This document shows positions 15,414 to 24,923 of a stretch of DNA of 42,500 bases, piece after piece; positions within the stretch are counted from its first letter, which is position 1, and each line of letters opens with the position of its first letter. Origin of the DNA: an uncultured Fidelibacterota bacterium (GTDB lineage Bacteria; Fidelibacterota; Marinisomatia; Marinisomatales; Marinisomataceae); contig CACHCR010000004.1 in the NCBI GenBank assembly GCA_902578385.1, positions 1 to 42,500 of the forward strand. The letters are read 5' to 3'. Below the pieces are notes generated by a model. That model did not search any database. It worked only from the letters and a program-made list of their open reading frames with translations, and was not told the origin of the DNA. Both the position numbers and the translations under genes were made by a program.

Positions 15414-16061
15414 ATGCAAATATTCCCAAGATGGACAAACAACTTTCCAGGAATTTTCCTGATTGCAGTTTTTCTGCTAGTTTTTTCGTTATCTTCTTTT
15501 ATATGGTATTATGGTTCACCTTATTATACTGATGTAGGTTATGCTCCTACTCAACCTGTACCTTATAGTCATAAATTACACGCAGGAGATATGGGTATTG
15601 ATTGTCGTTATTGTCATGTTGGCGTAGAGCAAGGTTATTCTGCTGTTATTCCTCCAACTGAAACTTGTATGGGATGCCATACTTATGTTAAAACTGATAG
15701 TGAACAACTCAAGCTAGTTAGAGAGAGTTGGGAAACTGGCAAACCAATTGAATGGATTAAAGTACATATGCTTCCAGAGTATGCATACTTTAATCATAGT
15801 GCCCATGTAAATTCTGGTGTTGCATGTATATCTTGCCATGGAAATATTGCAGAAATGGAAGTTGTTTATCAAGTTCAACCTCTTAGTATGGATTGGTGCT
15901 TAGATTGCCATAGATCTGATGCTCCTGAAGTTAGACCTGTCAGCGAAGTAACTAATATGTATTGGACTCCGCCAGCAGATTATGATCAATTTGTTTCATC
16001 TTGGGTTGCGGAACATGGGGAAGAAAGACCCGTTGGAGATTGTCAAAAATGTCACAGATAG
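15414..16061 (+). CDS. actA: Alternative complex III subunit ActA, pentaheme cytochrome c
   Basis: 215 residues. One N-terminal membrane helix (about 13-33) is followed by a periplasmic domain with five CxxCH sites at 64-68, 85-89, 138-142, 162-166 and 210-214, the number expected for ActA. It passes electrons within the quinol:cytochrome c/oxidase complex that replaces the bc1 complex. It is the first gene of a long respiratory run. The last heme site is the very C-terminus, and the actB start lies within it (13-nt overlap). Confidence 0.95.
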   Translation: MQIFPRWTNNFPGIFLIAVFLLVFSLSSFIWYYGSPYYTDVGYAPTQPVPYSHKLHAGDMGIDCRYCHVGVEQGYSAVIPPTETCMGCHTYVKTDSEQLKLVRESWETGKPIEWIKVHMLPEYAYFNHSAHVNSGVACISCHGNIAEMEVVYQVQPLSMDWCLDCHRSDAPEVRPVSEVTNMYWTPPADYDQFVSSWVAEHGEERPVGDCQKCHR

Positions 16062-19000
16062 AAAAAAAGAATCAAGAGTTTGTTAAGACTAATGCTGCTG
16101 CATTAGATAAAGATAATAACCAAGAATTTGGATATTGGAAGAGTCTGAAAGATATTTCTTCAGAAGAAGACTACAATCGTTTTTTAAAGCAGTCTGAGCA
16201 TAATATTGATAATAGCCTTTCCAGGAGAAATTTTTTATCACTTATTGCTGCATCTGTAGCACTTGCTGGTTTAGAAGGATGTAAGAAACCAGTTCAAAAA
16301 ATCATTCCTTATGTTGAAGCAGAAATTGGAACAATTCCAGGCATTCCAAAATACTATGCAAGTACCTTACCATTTAAAAATAATGCTTTAGGAGTAGTAA
16401 TTGAAAATCATGATGAAAGACCTGTTAAGGTTGAGGGGAATGAAAAGCATCCAGCTACAATGGGTAAATCAAATTCATTTGCTCAGGCTAGCACTCTAGA
16501 GATGTATGATCCTGATAGAGCAAGAGGTATCAAATTTAAAGGTAATAATATTGATTGGTCTGAATATTTAAAATTTGCAAAAAGTTTGAACGAAACTGAT
16601 GGCAAAGGGTTAGCAGTATTAATGCAAGAATCTTCCTCACCAACAATTAAATCTATTAAAGAAGATTTTAAAAAGAATTTACCAAATGCAAATTGGGTTG
16701 TGTATGAGTCAATCAATAATGAAAATCTTTATGATGGAATTGAAAAAGCTTTTTCAAAAAAATTACAGCCACTTTATAGGCTAGAAAATGCACAAATAAT
16801 TGTTTCATTAGGGTCAGACTTTCTTGGTGTTGATGATAACAACATTTATCATACAAGAAAATTTGCTCAGAATAGAGATATAGTTGACGAAAATAGTACA
16901 ATGAATAGATTGTATGTAGCTGAAAGTTCTATATCATCAACTGGCTCAAGCGCTGATCATAGACTTAATGTTGCTCAACATGAGATGGAAAATTTATTAG
17001 CTGAACTAGCTTACGAGCTAAAAGTTCTTGGTCTACCTATCAATGCAAATAAGGTTAAAGGTCCAAATAATTTATGGATTAAAGCTGCAGCTAAAGATTT
17101 AATGAGCAATGAAGGTGAGTCAATTCTATTAGGAGGATCCTCATTATCTAAAGAGTTTCATCAATTAATTGCACTTATCAATCATCAGTTAAATGCACCA
17201 GTTGATTATTATCCTTTATCATTATCTCAGGTGTCATCTATAAATGATTTCAAGTCTCTGTGTGATGATATGAAGAAAGGAAAAATAGAAAACTTAATTA
17301 TTCTTGGAGCTAATCCGGTTTACGATTCACCATCCGATTTTGATTTTGCAAAATCGTTAAGCAAAGTAAAAAATACAGTTCATTTAACAAACATTGTTGA
17401 TGAAACCTCAAAGTTATGTTCATGGAATATTGCTATGAATCACTATTTTGAATGTTGGAGCGATGCAATGACTTATGATGGTTTTGTGAGCGTTATACAA
17501 CCTCAAATAATGCCTTTATTTGACTCAAGAAGTCCAATTCAGGTTTTATCACCTATTGTCTACTCTAAAGAACAGAGTGCTTATGATACTGTAAAGAGTG
17601 TTTGGAAATCCAAAATTATTAAAAAGGGAAATTTTGATAGAGCTTGGGATAAAGTTTTACATGATGGATTATTTGAAAAGCCTTTATTTAATAGTGTAGA
17701 TGTTAAACCAAGTTCAATAGCATCTACAAAAGTATTAAATGACAACTTTAAACTAGATAATAACAAATTTGAAATTATTTTTAATCCTTCTTCATCAGTT
17801 TACGATGGGAGATATGCTAATAATGGCTGGCTACAAGAAATTCCAAAACCAGTAACTAGTTTAACATGGGATAATGCAGCATTAATAAGTCTTAAGGTGG
17901 CAAAAAAACTAAATATTAAAAATGGCCAAATGTTGGAAATAGCTGTTGGAAGTAAAACAATAAAAATTCCAGCATTTATAACTCCTGGTCAAAATCAGAA
18001 ATCTATTTCTCTCGAATTAGGATATGGAAGAAAATTTGAAGGAAGAATTGGTAATGGAGTTGGATTTAATGTTTATCCATTAAGAACATCAAATAATTCA
18101 TGTTTTGTTCTTAACGCTTCAATTAAAGTTTTAAATGAAACATATCCTTTAGCATCTACCCAAGATCATCATGGTTTAGAGGAAGATAAATATGCTGCTC
18201 CAGGTTTTGATGATTTAGCTCCAAAAGAAGCTCAATCAAGAATTCCTGAATTGGTTAAACAATCAACTTTAGATTACTATCAAGATAATCCTGATTGGGT
18301 TCAAAAAAAGGTTGAACAACATAAACCTGATAAGAAAAAAAGTTGGGCTGATCATTCTATGTATAATCCTGATTGGGATTATTCAAAAGGCCCTCAATGG
18401 GGAATGTCAATTGACTTGACCAGTTGTACTTCTTGTAATGCATGTTCTATAGCATGTCAGAGTGAAAATAATATCCCTGTTGTTGGTAAAGAACAAGTTA
18501 TGAAGGGTAGAGAAATGCATTGGATTAGAATTGATAATTACTTTTCGGGTGATCCAGATAATCCTGAAGTTTCAACTCAGTCAGTCGCATGTGTTCATTG
18601 CGAGCTTGCTCCATGTGAAACAGTTTGCCCAGTAGCAGCTACAACCCATTCTTCTGATGGAGTAAATCAAATGACTTATAATAGATGTCTTGGTACAAGA
18701 TATTGTGCAAATAATTGTCCATACAAAGTAAGAAAATTTAACTTCTATAATTATACAAGAGATTTACCTGAAGTTGTTCAGATGGCAATGAATCCTGATG
18801 TTTCTATTAGATTTAGAGGAGTAATGGAAAAATGTACTTATTGTTATCAAAGAGTAAGTGCAGCTAGAATTTCAGCTGAAAATGAAAATCGTGAAATTAA
18901 AGATGGTGATTTCCAGGTTGCATGCCAACAGTCTTGTCCTGCAGATGCAATAAAGTTTGGTGATATCAATGATCCAAATAGTGAAGTTAGTAAAGCGAAA

Positions 19001-19126
19001 AGAAGAAATCGCGATTATGCACTTCTTGCTCATTTAGGAACTGCTCCAAGAACAACTTATTTAGCAAAAATTAGAAACCAAAACCCAATGCTTGTTTCTA
19101 ATTCTTATAATGGGGGTAGTCACTAA
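16049..19126 (+). CDS. actB: Alternative complex III subunit ActB, iron-sulfur protein with molybdopterin-like domain
   Basis: 1025 residues, a fusion typical of ActB: an N-terminal domain related to molybdopterin oxidoreductases (cofactor-free in known complexes) and a C-terminal ferredoxin-like domain. A twin-arginine motif SRRNFLSL (about residues 58-65) runs into a lipobox LEGC (Cys78), so it is probably exported by Tat and lipid-anchored. Cysteine clusters in the last 250 residues (CTSCNACSIAC; CVHCELAPCETVCP; CLGTRYCANNCP; CTYCYQ; CQQSCP) bind several Fe-S clusters. I chose ATG 16049, which gives MSQIEKKNQ; the upstream in-frame ATG at 16001 lies in the actA coding region and adds basic unrelated residues. 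Confidence 0.95.
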   Translation: MSQIEKKNQEFVKTNAAALDKDNNQEFGYWKSLKDISSEEDYNRFLKQSEHNIDNSLSRRNFLSLIAASVALAGLEGCKKPVQKIIPYVEAEIGTIPGIPKYYASTLPFKNNALGVVIENHDERPVKVEGNEKHPATMGKSNSFAQASTLEMYDPDRARGIKFKGNNIDWSEYLKFAKSLNETDGKGLAVLMQESSSPTIKSIKEDFKKNLPNANWVVYESINNENLYDGIEKAFSKKLQPLYRLENAQIIVSLGSDFLGVDDNNIYHTRKFAQNRDIVDENSTMNRLYVAESSISSTGSSADHRLNVAQHEMENLLAELAYELKVLGLPINANKVKGPNNLWIKAAAKDLMSNEGESILLGGSSLSKEFHQLIALINHQLNAPVDYYPLSLSQVSSINDFKSLCDDMKKGKIENLIILGANPVYDSPSDFDFAKSLSKVKNTVHLTNIVDETSKLCSWNIAMNHYFECWSDAMTYDGFVSVIQPQIMPLFDSRSPIQVLSPIVYSKEQSAYDTVKSVWKSKIIKKGNFDRAWDKVLHDGLFEKPLFNSVDVKPSSIASTKVLNDNFKLDNNKFEIIFNPSSSVYDGRYANNGWLQEIPKPVTSLTWDNAALISLKVAKKLNIKNGQMLEIAVGSKTIKIPAFITPGQNQKSISLELGYGRKFEGRIGNGVGFNVYPLRTSNNSCFVLNASIKVLNETYPLASTQDHHGLEEDKYAAPGFDDLAPKEAQSRIPELVKQSTLDYYQDNPDWVQKKVEQHKPDKKKSWADHSMYNPDWDYSKGPQWGMSIDLTSCTSCNACSIACQSENNIPVVGKEQVMKGREMHWIRIDNYFSGDPDNPEVSTQSVACVHCELAPCETVCPVAATTHSSDGVNQMTYNRCLGTRYCANNCPYKVRKFNFYNYTRDLPEVVQMAMNPDVSIRFRGVMEKCTYCYQRVSAARISAENENREIKDGDFQVACQQSCPADAIKFGDINDPNSEVSKAKRRNRDYALLAHLGTAPRTTYLAKIRNQNPMLVSNSYNGGSH

Positions 19127-20506
19127 GTGTCAGTTAAATCAAAAGCTGATATAAGAGCAGAAAAACTGCTACCAGGTAATCAGGATTTTACATCGATTAC
19201 AAATGATATTGCTGGTGTTCCTGAGCAAAAAAAGACACCAATTCAGTGGTGGTTATTATTTGGTTTTGCTCTTTCTCTTCTCGCTATTTTTGTAGGAAGT
19301 GTTGGTTTTTTGATATGGGAAGGAACTGGAATATGGGGTATTAACAATCCTGTTTTTTGGGGTTGGGCAATTATTAATTTTGTTTGGTGGGTCGGTATTG
19401 GTCATGCAGGAACATTAATTTCTGCAATTTTACATTTATTCAGGCAAAATTGGAGAAATGCTATTAATAGATTTGCTGAAACAATGACTCTTTTTGCTGT
19501 TATTTGCGCTTTAGTTTTTCCTGGAATACACGTTGGAAGAATATGGGTGGCATATTGGTTTTTACCACTTCCTAACCAAATGGGTATGTGGCCAAATATG
19601 AGAAGTCCTTTAATTTGGGACTTTTTCGCAGTATTTACTTATTTCACTGTTTCTTTACTATTCTGGTACACGGGTCTAATTCCTGATTTAGCTACTTTAA
19701 GAGATAGAGCTAAAGGATTAAAAAAGAAAGTATATGGTTTCTTTGCTCTTGGTTGGAGAGGCGGTAATAGGCAGTGGCAACATTATGAGTTAGCATATTT
19801 AGTATTAGCTGGAATTTCAACTCCATTAGTTTTATCTGTTCATAGTGTTGTTAGTTCAGATTTTGCCACAAGTGTAATTCCTGGATGGCATACTACTATT
19901 TTCCCACCCTATTTTGTTGCAGGTGCTATTTATTCAGGATTCGGAATGGTAATGACCCTATCAATTATCGCTAGAAAAGTTTATAACTTAGGACATATTA
20001 TCACTGTAGAGCATTTGGATAAAATGGCTCAGATAATGTTATTAACAGGTTGTATGGTTGGTTATGCATATTCAATGGAATTTTTTGTAGCATGGTACAG
20101 CGGAAACCCATACGAATCCTTTGCATTTGTTAATAGAGCATTAGGTCCATACTGGTGGGGATACTGGGCAATGATCTTTTGCAATGTTGTTGTTCCTCAG
20201 TTTTTTTGGTTTGAAAAATATAGAAGACATATCCCTTTTCTGTTTATTACATCAATTCTTGTAAATATTGGAATGTGGTTTGAAAGATTTGTAATTGTTG
20301 TTATAACTCTTCATAGAGATTTCATGCCTGGTGCTTGGGCAATGTACAATCCAACAATGTTTGATGTCGCAATTTACCTTGGTACATTTGGATTATTTTT
20401 TACTGGATTTTTATTATTCTTAAGATTTTTACCTATGGTTTCTATTGCTGAAGCAAAATTAGTTTTACCAGAGTCTAATCCTCATCATGGACATGATCAT
20501 GAGTAA
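19127..20506 (+). CDS. actC: Alternative complex III subunit ActC (NrfD-like membrane quinol subunit)
   Basis: 459 residues with about ten membrane helices of the NrfD/PsrC family, expected to hold the quinol site and possible proton path. Features include [24 protein letters not shown] and the His-rich cytoplasmic tail NPHHGHDHE. The start is GTG directly after the actB TAA. The end overlaps actD. Confidence 0.95.
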   Translation: MSVKSKADIRAEKLLPGNQDFTSITNDIAGVPEQKKTPIQWWLLFGFALSLLAIFVGSVGFLIWEGTGIWGINNPVFWGWAIINFVWWVGIGHAGTLISAILHLFRQNWRNAINRFAETMTLFAVICALVFPGIHVGRIWVAYWFLPLPNQMGMWPNMRSPLIWDFFAVFTYFTVSLLFWYTGLIPDLATLRDRAKGLKKKVYGFFALGWRGGNRQWQHYELAYLVLAGISTPLVLSVHSVVSSDFATSVIPGWHTTIFPPYFVAGAIYSGFGMVMTLSIIARKVYNLGHIITVEHLDKMAQIMLLTGCMVGYAYSMEFFVAWYSGNPYESFAFVNRALGPYWWGYWAMIFCNVVVPQFFWFEKYRRHIPFLFITSILVNIGMWFERFVIVVITLHRDFMPGAWAMYNPTMFDVAIYLGTFGLFFTGFLLFLRFLPMVSIAEAKLVLPESNPHHGHDHE

Positions 20507-21032
20507 GTTTGGTGTTATAGCAAGATTTGAAAGTCCTGAATCTCTAGTTCATGCTGCTGAGAAAGTTAGAGATAAAGGCTTCACTAAGTTTGATTGTCAT
20601 TCGCCTTTTCCTATTCATGGCATGGATGATGCGATGGGTCTAAAGCGTTCTAAACTTGGATATTTGATTGGTGCAATGGGTTTAACTGGAGCGTTATTTG
20701 GGTTTGGATTACAAACTTGGATTCATTCTATTGAGTATCCAATGAATATAAGCGGAAAACCATATTTTGCTTACCCTGCATATGCAATTATTACTTTTGA
20801 ATTAATGGTTTTATTCAGTGCATTTGGGGCTGTATTTGGAATGATGTTCTTTAATCGTATTCCAAGATTCCATCACCCTGTTTTTTATTCCGAAAAATTT
20901 TCAGATGTAAGTAGTGATGCATTTTATGTAAGTATTGAAGTTGATGATCCAAAATATGATGAGAATAATGTTATTGATTTTTTAAGAAATATTGGTGGTA
21001 CTGAAATTGAGGTTTTGTCAGATGAGAATTAA
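20499..21032 (+). CDS. actD: Alternative complex III subunit ActD (DUF3341)
   Basis: 177 residues with two membrane helices (about residues 50-75 and 92-117). The N-terminal [28 protein letters not shown] and [12 protein letters not shown] are typical of the ActD/DUF3341 subunit, and the C-terminus carries [10 protein letters not shown] chose ATG 20499; ATG 20487 would add four residues (MDMI). It overlaps actC by 8 nt and actE by 11 nt. Confidence 0.92.
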   Translation: MSKFGVIARFESPESLVHAAEKVRDKGFTKFDCHSPFPIHGMDDAMGLKRSKLGYLIGAMGLTGALFGFGLQTWIHSIEYPMNISGKPYFAYPAYAIITFELMVLFSAFGAVFGMMFFNRIPRFHHPVFYSEKFSDVSSDAFYVSIEVDDPKYDENNVIDFLRNIGGTEIEVLSDEN

Positions 21033-21630
21033 TATTATTTTAATCTGCCTATTATTTTTAACTGGATGTTTTAGAGGTTCTAAATTTGAAAGTTCTCCTA
21101 TACATTTAAATCCAAATATGGATAACCAACAAAAATATCGATCTTTAGAAGAAAGTAACTTTTTTGCAGATGGTTCAACGATGAGAAAACCTATTGAAGG
21201 TACAATTGCTCGCGGAATGATTGCTGAAAATCATTCTTTTATAAGTGGTAAAAATGACGATGGTTCTTATCTTATTTCTAATCCTGTAGAGTTGTCCTTA
21301 GATGTTTTAAACAGAGGTCAGGAAAGATATGATATATACTGTAGTGTCTGTCATTCTGCTGTTGGTAATGGAAAAGGTATTGTTACTCAGTATGATTATC
21401 CAGTAATCCCAGCAAATCTTCACGATCAGCGAATTAGAGAGCAGGCAGATGGAGAAATGTATAATACCATTGTATATGGTTTAAGAAGCATGCCAGCTTA
21501 TGGTTATCAGATTGATACTCAAGATGTATGGTCAATTATCCATTATGTTAGGGCACTACAAAGAAGTCAAAATGCTACTTTTGAAGATTTACCTGAAGAA
21601 GAGAAAAAAAAATTGAGTGGTAATTCATGA
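21022..21630 (+). CDS. actE: Alternative complex III subunit ActE, monoheme cytochrome c lipoprotein
   Basis: 202 residues. The signal peptide ends in lipobox LTGC (Cys16). One c-type heme site, CSVCH (107-111), is followed by GNGKG and later a MPAY that may supply the distal Met. I chose ATG 21022 because it begins the signal peptide ([16 protein letters not shown]); the in-frame ATG 20992 would prepend ten residues and spoil it. It is the expected electron exit subunit of the complex. Confidence 0.93.
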   Translation: MRINIILICLLFLTGCFRGSKFESSPIHLNPNMDNQQKYRSLEESNFFADGSTMRKPIEGTIARGMIAENHSFISGKNDDGSYLISNPVELSLDVLNRGQERYDIYCSVCHSAVGNGKGIVTQYDYPVIPANLHDQRIREQADGEMYNTIVYGLRSMPAYGYQIDTQDVWSIIHYVRALQRSQNATFEDLPEEEKKKLSGNS

Positions 21631-22829
21631 ATCTTAATCCAAAGACCTATTCTTATGTTTCAAAAAAATCAAATAATTTGATTTTGATTGCTGTAGGCTA
21701 TATAGCATTGCTTTTAACTTGGTTTTTTGGTGTTTCGGATAAAGTTTTTTATTTCTCTTATTTAACTTCTTATTTTTACTGGTTAAGTATTATTCTTGGC
21801 GGAATGTTTTTTATTATGGTTCACTATGCCTTTTCGGCAACTTGGAGTGTATCAATTAGAAGAATCATGGAAAATACTATTATGCTAATTCCGCTTTTTA
21901 CTTTACCATTTATTCCGATTATTTTTGGTATGGAAAAATTATTCAAATGGTTGCCTAATCATTATTACTGGAAAACTCATGATTTTCAAGCAGATCATTT
22001 AATCCAACATAAGCTAGCATACTTAAATGAGGATTCATTTATTTTCAGAGCATTTTTATATTTCGCTTTATGGAATATTATAGCATTATTCATTTATAAT
22101 AATTCTATGAAGCATGATAGAAGTGGAGATATAAAAATCTTAGAAAGATTAAGATATTTTTGTATGAGTCCAATGGGGGTATTCTTTTTTATTAGTTTAA
22201 CTTTTGCAGGACTGGATTGGCAGATGAGCCTTGATCCACACTGGTATTCAACAATGTATGGTGTTTATACATTTGCAGGTGCTTTCTTAGCTTTTTTAGC
22301 TTTTTTGACTTTTACTATCATAAGGTTGCAGGATCAAGGATATCTTCAAAATATAGTGACTAAAGAACATTATCACGATTTAGGAAAGTACTTATTTGCG
22401 TTTACAGTTTTCTATTGCTATATAGCAGGAGCACAATTTTATTTTATTTGGTACAGTAACATTCCTGAAGAAACTATTTGGTATCTTCATAGATGGGTTG
22501 GATCATGGAAAATTATAAGCACTTTATTGATTGTTGGTAAATTTTTCATACCATTTTTTATTTTAATTTTCAGAGGTTCAAAAAGAAATATTAGATTGCT
22601 TCAAGTTATGACTTTATGGGTTTTATTTATGCATTACATTGATATTAATTTTATCATAATGCCTACTGTTCATAAACAAAACTTCTACTTTGGTATATAT
22701 GATTTAATTACTATGCTTAGTTTTGCATTAATATTTATTGGTGGATTTAAATACATAACTTCAAGATCAAATCTTGTCCCTTTGAATGATACAGAACTTA
22801 TTCATTCAATAAACCATAGGAATCATTAA
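21627..22829 (+). CDS. actF: Alternative complex III subunit ActF
   Basis: 400 residues with about ten membrane helices, related to ActC but lacking some of its charged residues. GGMFFIMVHYAFSATWSVSIRRIMENTI near residues 50-80 is typical of ActF. It overlaps actE by 4 nt (ATGA) and is followed after 2 nt by a small single-helix protein. Confidence 0.93.
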   Translation: MNLNPKTYSYVSKKSNNLILIAVGYIALLLTWFFGVSDKVFYFSYLTSYFYWLSIILGGMFFIMVHYAFSATWSVSIRRIMENTIMLIPLFTLPFIPIIFGMEKLFKWLPNHYYWKTHDFQADHLIQHKLAYLNEDSFIFRAFLYFALWNIIALFIYNNSMKHDRSGDIKILERLRYFCMSPMGVFFFISLTFAGLDWQMSLDPHWYSTMYGVYTFAGAFLAFLAFLTFTIIRLQDQGYLQNIVTKEHYHDLGKYLFAFTVFYCYIAGAQFYFIWYSNIPEETIWYLHRWVGSWKIISTLLIVGKFFIPFFILIFRGSKRNIRLLQVMTLWVLFMHYIDINFIIMPTVHKQNFYFGIYDLITMLSFALIFIGGFKYITSRSNLVPLNDTELIHSINHRNH

Positions 22830-22831
22830 TC

Positions 22832-23128
22832 GTGGATAATTTAGGATACGAAAAAAAAGATATTCCAGTTAAGCCAGTATTGATTGGAGGAGTAATATTT
22901 ATTATAACGGTTTTAGGTACCATTTACATGCTTTATGAATATTACATCAGAGTACTTGATGATACTACTTATGAATTTAAGTTAAGTAAGCGATCTGAAA
23001 AATTAGAAGATCTTAGAAAATTTGAGGAAGATAATCTAAACAGCTATAAAGTCAAAGATGGTGAAGACAATACATATCAAATTCCTATTGAAAGATCTAA
23101 GGAAATCCTTATTAATGATAAGAAATAG
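22832..23128 (+). CDS. Small single-TM protein of the ACIII/caa3 operon, unknown
   Basis: 98 residues starting at GTG, 2 nt after actF. One membrane helix (about 16-36) and a charged, probably periplasmic C-terminal part with a predicted helix (SKRSEKLEDLRKFEEDNL). The tail ends in YQIPIERSKEIL, which resembles a YRIPIDRAM-type motif that I recall from small proteins in related respiratory operons; this is from memory. Its place between the two complexes suggests a supercomplex linker or assembly factor. It overlaps the next gene by 14 nt. Confidence 0.8.
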   Translation: MDNLGYEKKDIPVKPVLIGGVIFIITVLGTIYMLYEYYIRVLDDTTYEFKLSKRSEKLEDLRKFEEDNLNSYKVKDGEDNTYQIPIERSKEILINDKK

Positions 23129-23939
23129 CATTTTTCTTTTTATTTTTCTTTTCCTAATAAGTTTTGTGCATGCTCAAACACTGAAAAAAGAATTCCCTAG
23201 CGAACAACAGATCGACATAATTGAAAATTTAGGGGATTTCATTCCACTAGATACTTTTTTTATAAATGAGAATGGTGATAAAGTTGAGTTAGCATCTTTT
23301 TTCAATAAAGAGATTCCCACCGTTTTAACTTTAAATTATTTTGAATGCCCAATGTTATGCACTTTAGTCCTTAATGGATTAGCTGAATCTTTAAAGAATC
23401 TCACATTAAATGCTGGTGATGATTTTCAAATTATAACTATTGATATAAATCCTAATGAAAAGACTTTATTCGCTAATCAAAAGAAAAAAAACTATATAAA
23501 AGGATTTGGTTTAGAAAATGTTAAAAATGATTGGCATTTTTTAACTGGCGATGAGAAAAATATAAAAAAAGTTGCAGATAGTATCGGTTATATATATTAT
23601 TATGACAAGCAAAGGGATGAATATATGCATCCTGCTGCTATAACATTACTAAGTTCTGAAGGAAAAATTTCTCGATATTTATATGGCATTGAATACCCTG
23701 TCAAAGATTTGAAATTGGGAATTTTAGAAGCGTCAGAGGGGAAAATTGGAAGTACTATTGATAAGATTATTTTGTATTGTTATCACTATGATCCATACAA
23801 AAATACTTATACAATTTTTGCTACCAATATTATGCGATTAGGAGGTATATTTACTATCCTTTTTATATGCATAATGCTTGTAAGTTATTGGAAAAATGAT
23901 AGAAACTTATTTGATAAGGACAGTTTAAATGTTAGATAG
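23115..23939 (+). CDS. SCO family copper chaperone with C-terminal membrane anchor (second of three)
   Basis: 274 residues. A signal peptide (MIRNSIFLFIFLFLISFVHA) precedes a Sco domain with Cys78 and Cys82 in ECPMLC and His172 in YMHPAAITLL, the three copper ligands. A single membrane helix near residues 245-262 anchors it, unlike the N-anchored copies elsewhere in the window. I chose ATG 23115, which begins the signal peptide; the in-frame ATG 23058 is inside the previous gene. It lies directly upstream of coxB, whose CuA site it probably metallates. It overlaps coxB by 11 nt. Confidence 0.9.
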   Translation: MIRNSIFLFIFLFLISFVHAQTLKKEFPSEQQIDIIENLGDFIPLDTFFINENGDKVELASFFNKEIPTVLTLNYFECPMLCTLVLNGLAESLKNLTLNAGDDFQIITIDINPNEKTLFANQKKKNYIKGFGLENVKNDWHFLTGDEKNIKKVADSIGYIYYYDKQRDEYMHPAAITLLSSEGKISRYLYGIEYPVKDLKLGILEASEGKIGSTIDKIILYCYHYDPYKNTYTIFATNIMRLGGIFTILFICIMLVSYWKNDRNLFDKDSLNVR

Positions 23940-24903
23940 ATTGACAGAATATTTCTTCCCTAAACAGGTATCCACATTTGCAAGCGATATCGATAATTTA
24001 TATTTTTTCATTTTTTATTCTTCTGTCGCTCTTTTTTTAATTGTTGTTTTTGGAATGTTATATTTATCAATAAAATATCGTCATAGAAAAGGTGAAGATT
24101 TAAAATTAACAAGCAGTAAAGATCATAGTAATTTACTCGAATCAATGTTTTTTATTATTCCATTAATCTTAGTTTCCATTACTTTTGTTTGGGGAATTAG
24201 ATCTTATTTGCAAATGATTATTGTTCCAGATGATGCGATTGAAATCAAAGTTACTGGACAGAGCTGGTTTTGGACTTTTGATTATCCAGATGGAGGAACA
24301 ACATTAAATGAATTAGTTGTTCCATCAAACCAGCCAGTGAAACTCGTTTTATCTTCAAAAGATGTATTACATAGTTTTTTTATTCCTGTAATGAGAAGTA
24401 AGATGGATTGTTTACCTAATCGATACAATGTCATGTGGTTTGATGCAACCAAAGAAGGTGTATATGATATTTTTTGTACAGAATATTGTGGTACTGGTCA
24501 TTCTCAGATGGGAGCTAAGGTTATAGTAATGAAGCCAGCTCAGTATGAAGAGTGGGCTAGTGAACTAGGATCAGAAGATGATGATCTTCCACTAGATGAA
24601 TTAGGAGCTAAGCTCTATACTAAAAAAGCTTGTAATACTTGTCATACTCTAGATGGTTCGGCACTAGTAGGTCCTTCATATCTACAAACTAGTCAAATGT
24701 GGGGTCAAGAAAGAGTATTCGATGATGGATCTTCTACAGTCATCGATGATAATTATATTAGGAGTTCTATTTTAGAGCCAATGACTCAGATTGTAGCAGG
24801 ATACCAAGGTGTTATGCCAACTTATCAAGGCTTACTAAGTGATAGAGAACTCGATGCATTGATTGCATTCTTGAAAACATTAAACGAGGATTCTCAAATT
24901 TAA
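23929..24903 (+). CDS. ctaC: Cytochrome c oxidase subunit II with fused cytochrome c (caa3 type)
   Basis: 324 residues. Two membrane helices (about 25-48 and 72-92) are followed by the CuA domain with ligands His148, Cys183, Glu185, Cys187, His191 and Met194 in CTEYCGTGHSQM. A fused C-terminal cytochrome c domain carries ACNTCH (heme Cys235, Cys238, His239) and later MPTY as likely Met ligand. The fusion defines caa3 oxidases, which take electrons through this heme, here probably directly from ActE or ActA. Confidence 0.96.
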   Translation: MLDRLTEYFFPKQVSTFASDIDNLYFFIFYSSVALFLIVVFGMLYLSIKYRHRKGEDLKLTSSKDHSNLLESMFFIIPLILVSITFVWGIRSYLQMIIVPDDAIEIKVTGQSWFWTFDYPDGGTTLNELVVPSNQPVKLVLSSKDVLHSFFIPVMRSKMDCLPNRYNVMWFDATKEGVYDIFCTEYCGTGHSQMGAKVIVMKPAQYEEWASELGSEDDDLPLDELGAKLYTKKACNTCHTLDGSALVGPSYLQTSQMWGQERVFDDGSSTVIDDNYIRSSILEPMTQIVAGYQGVMPTYQGLLSDRELDALIAFLKTLNEDSQI

Positions 24904-24923
24904 TTGTAAATTAAGAGGAATTT

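Noticed and set aside
16001-16048. Upstream ATG for ActB
   Set aside because: The extra residues come from the actA coding region in another frame and are not typical; ATG 16049 gives a normal ActB N-terminus.
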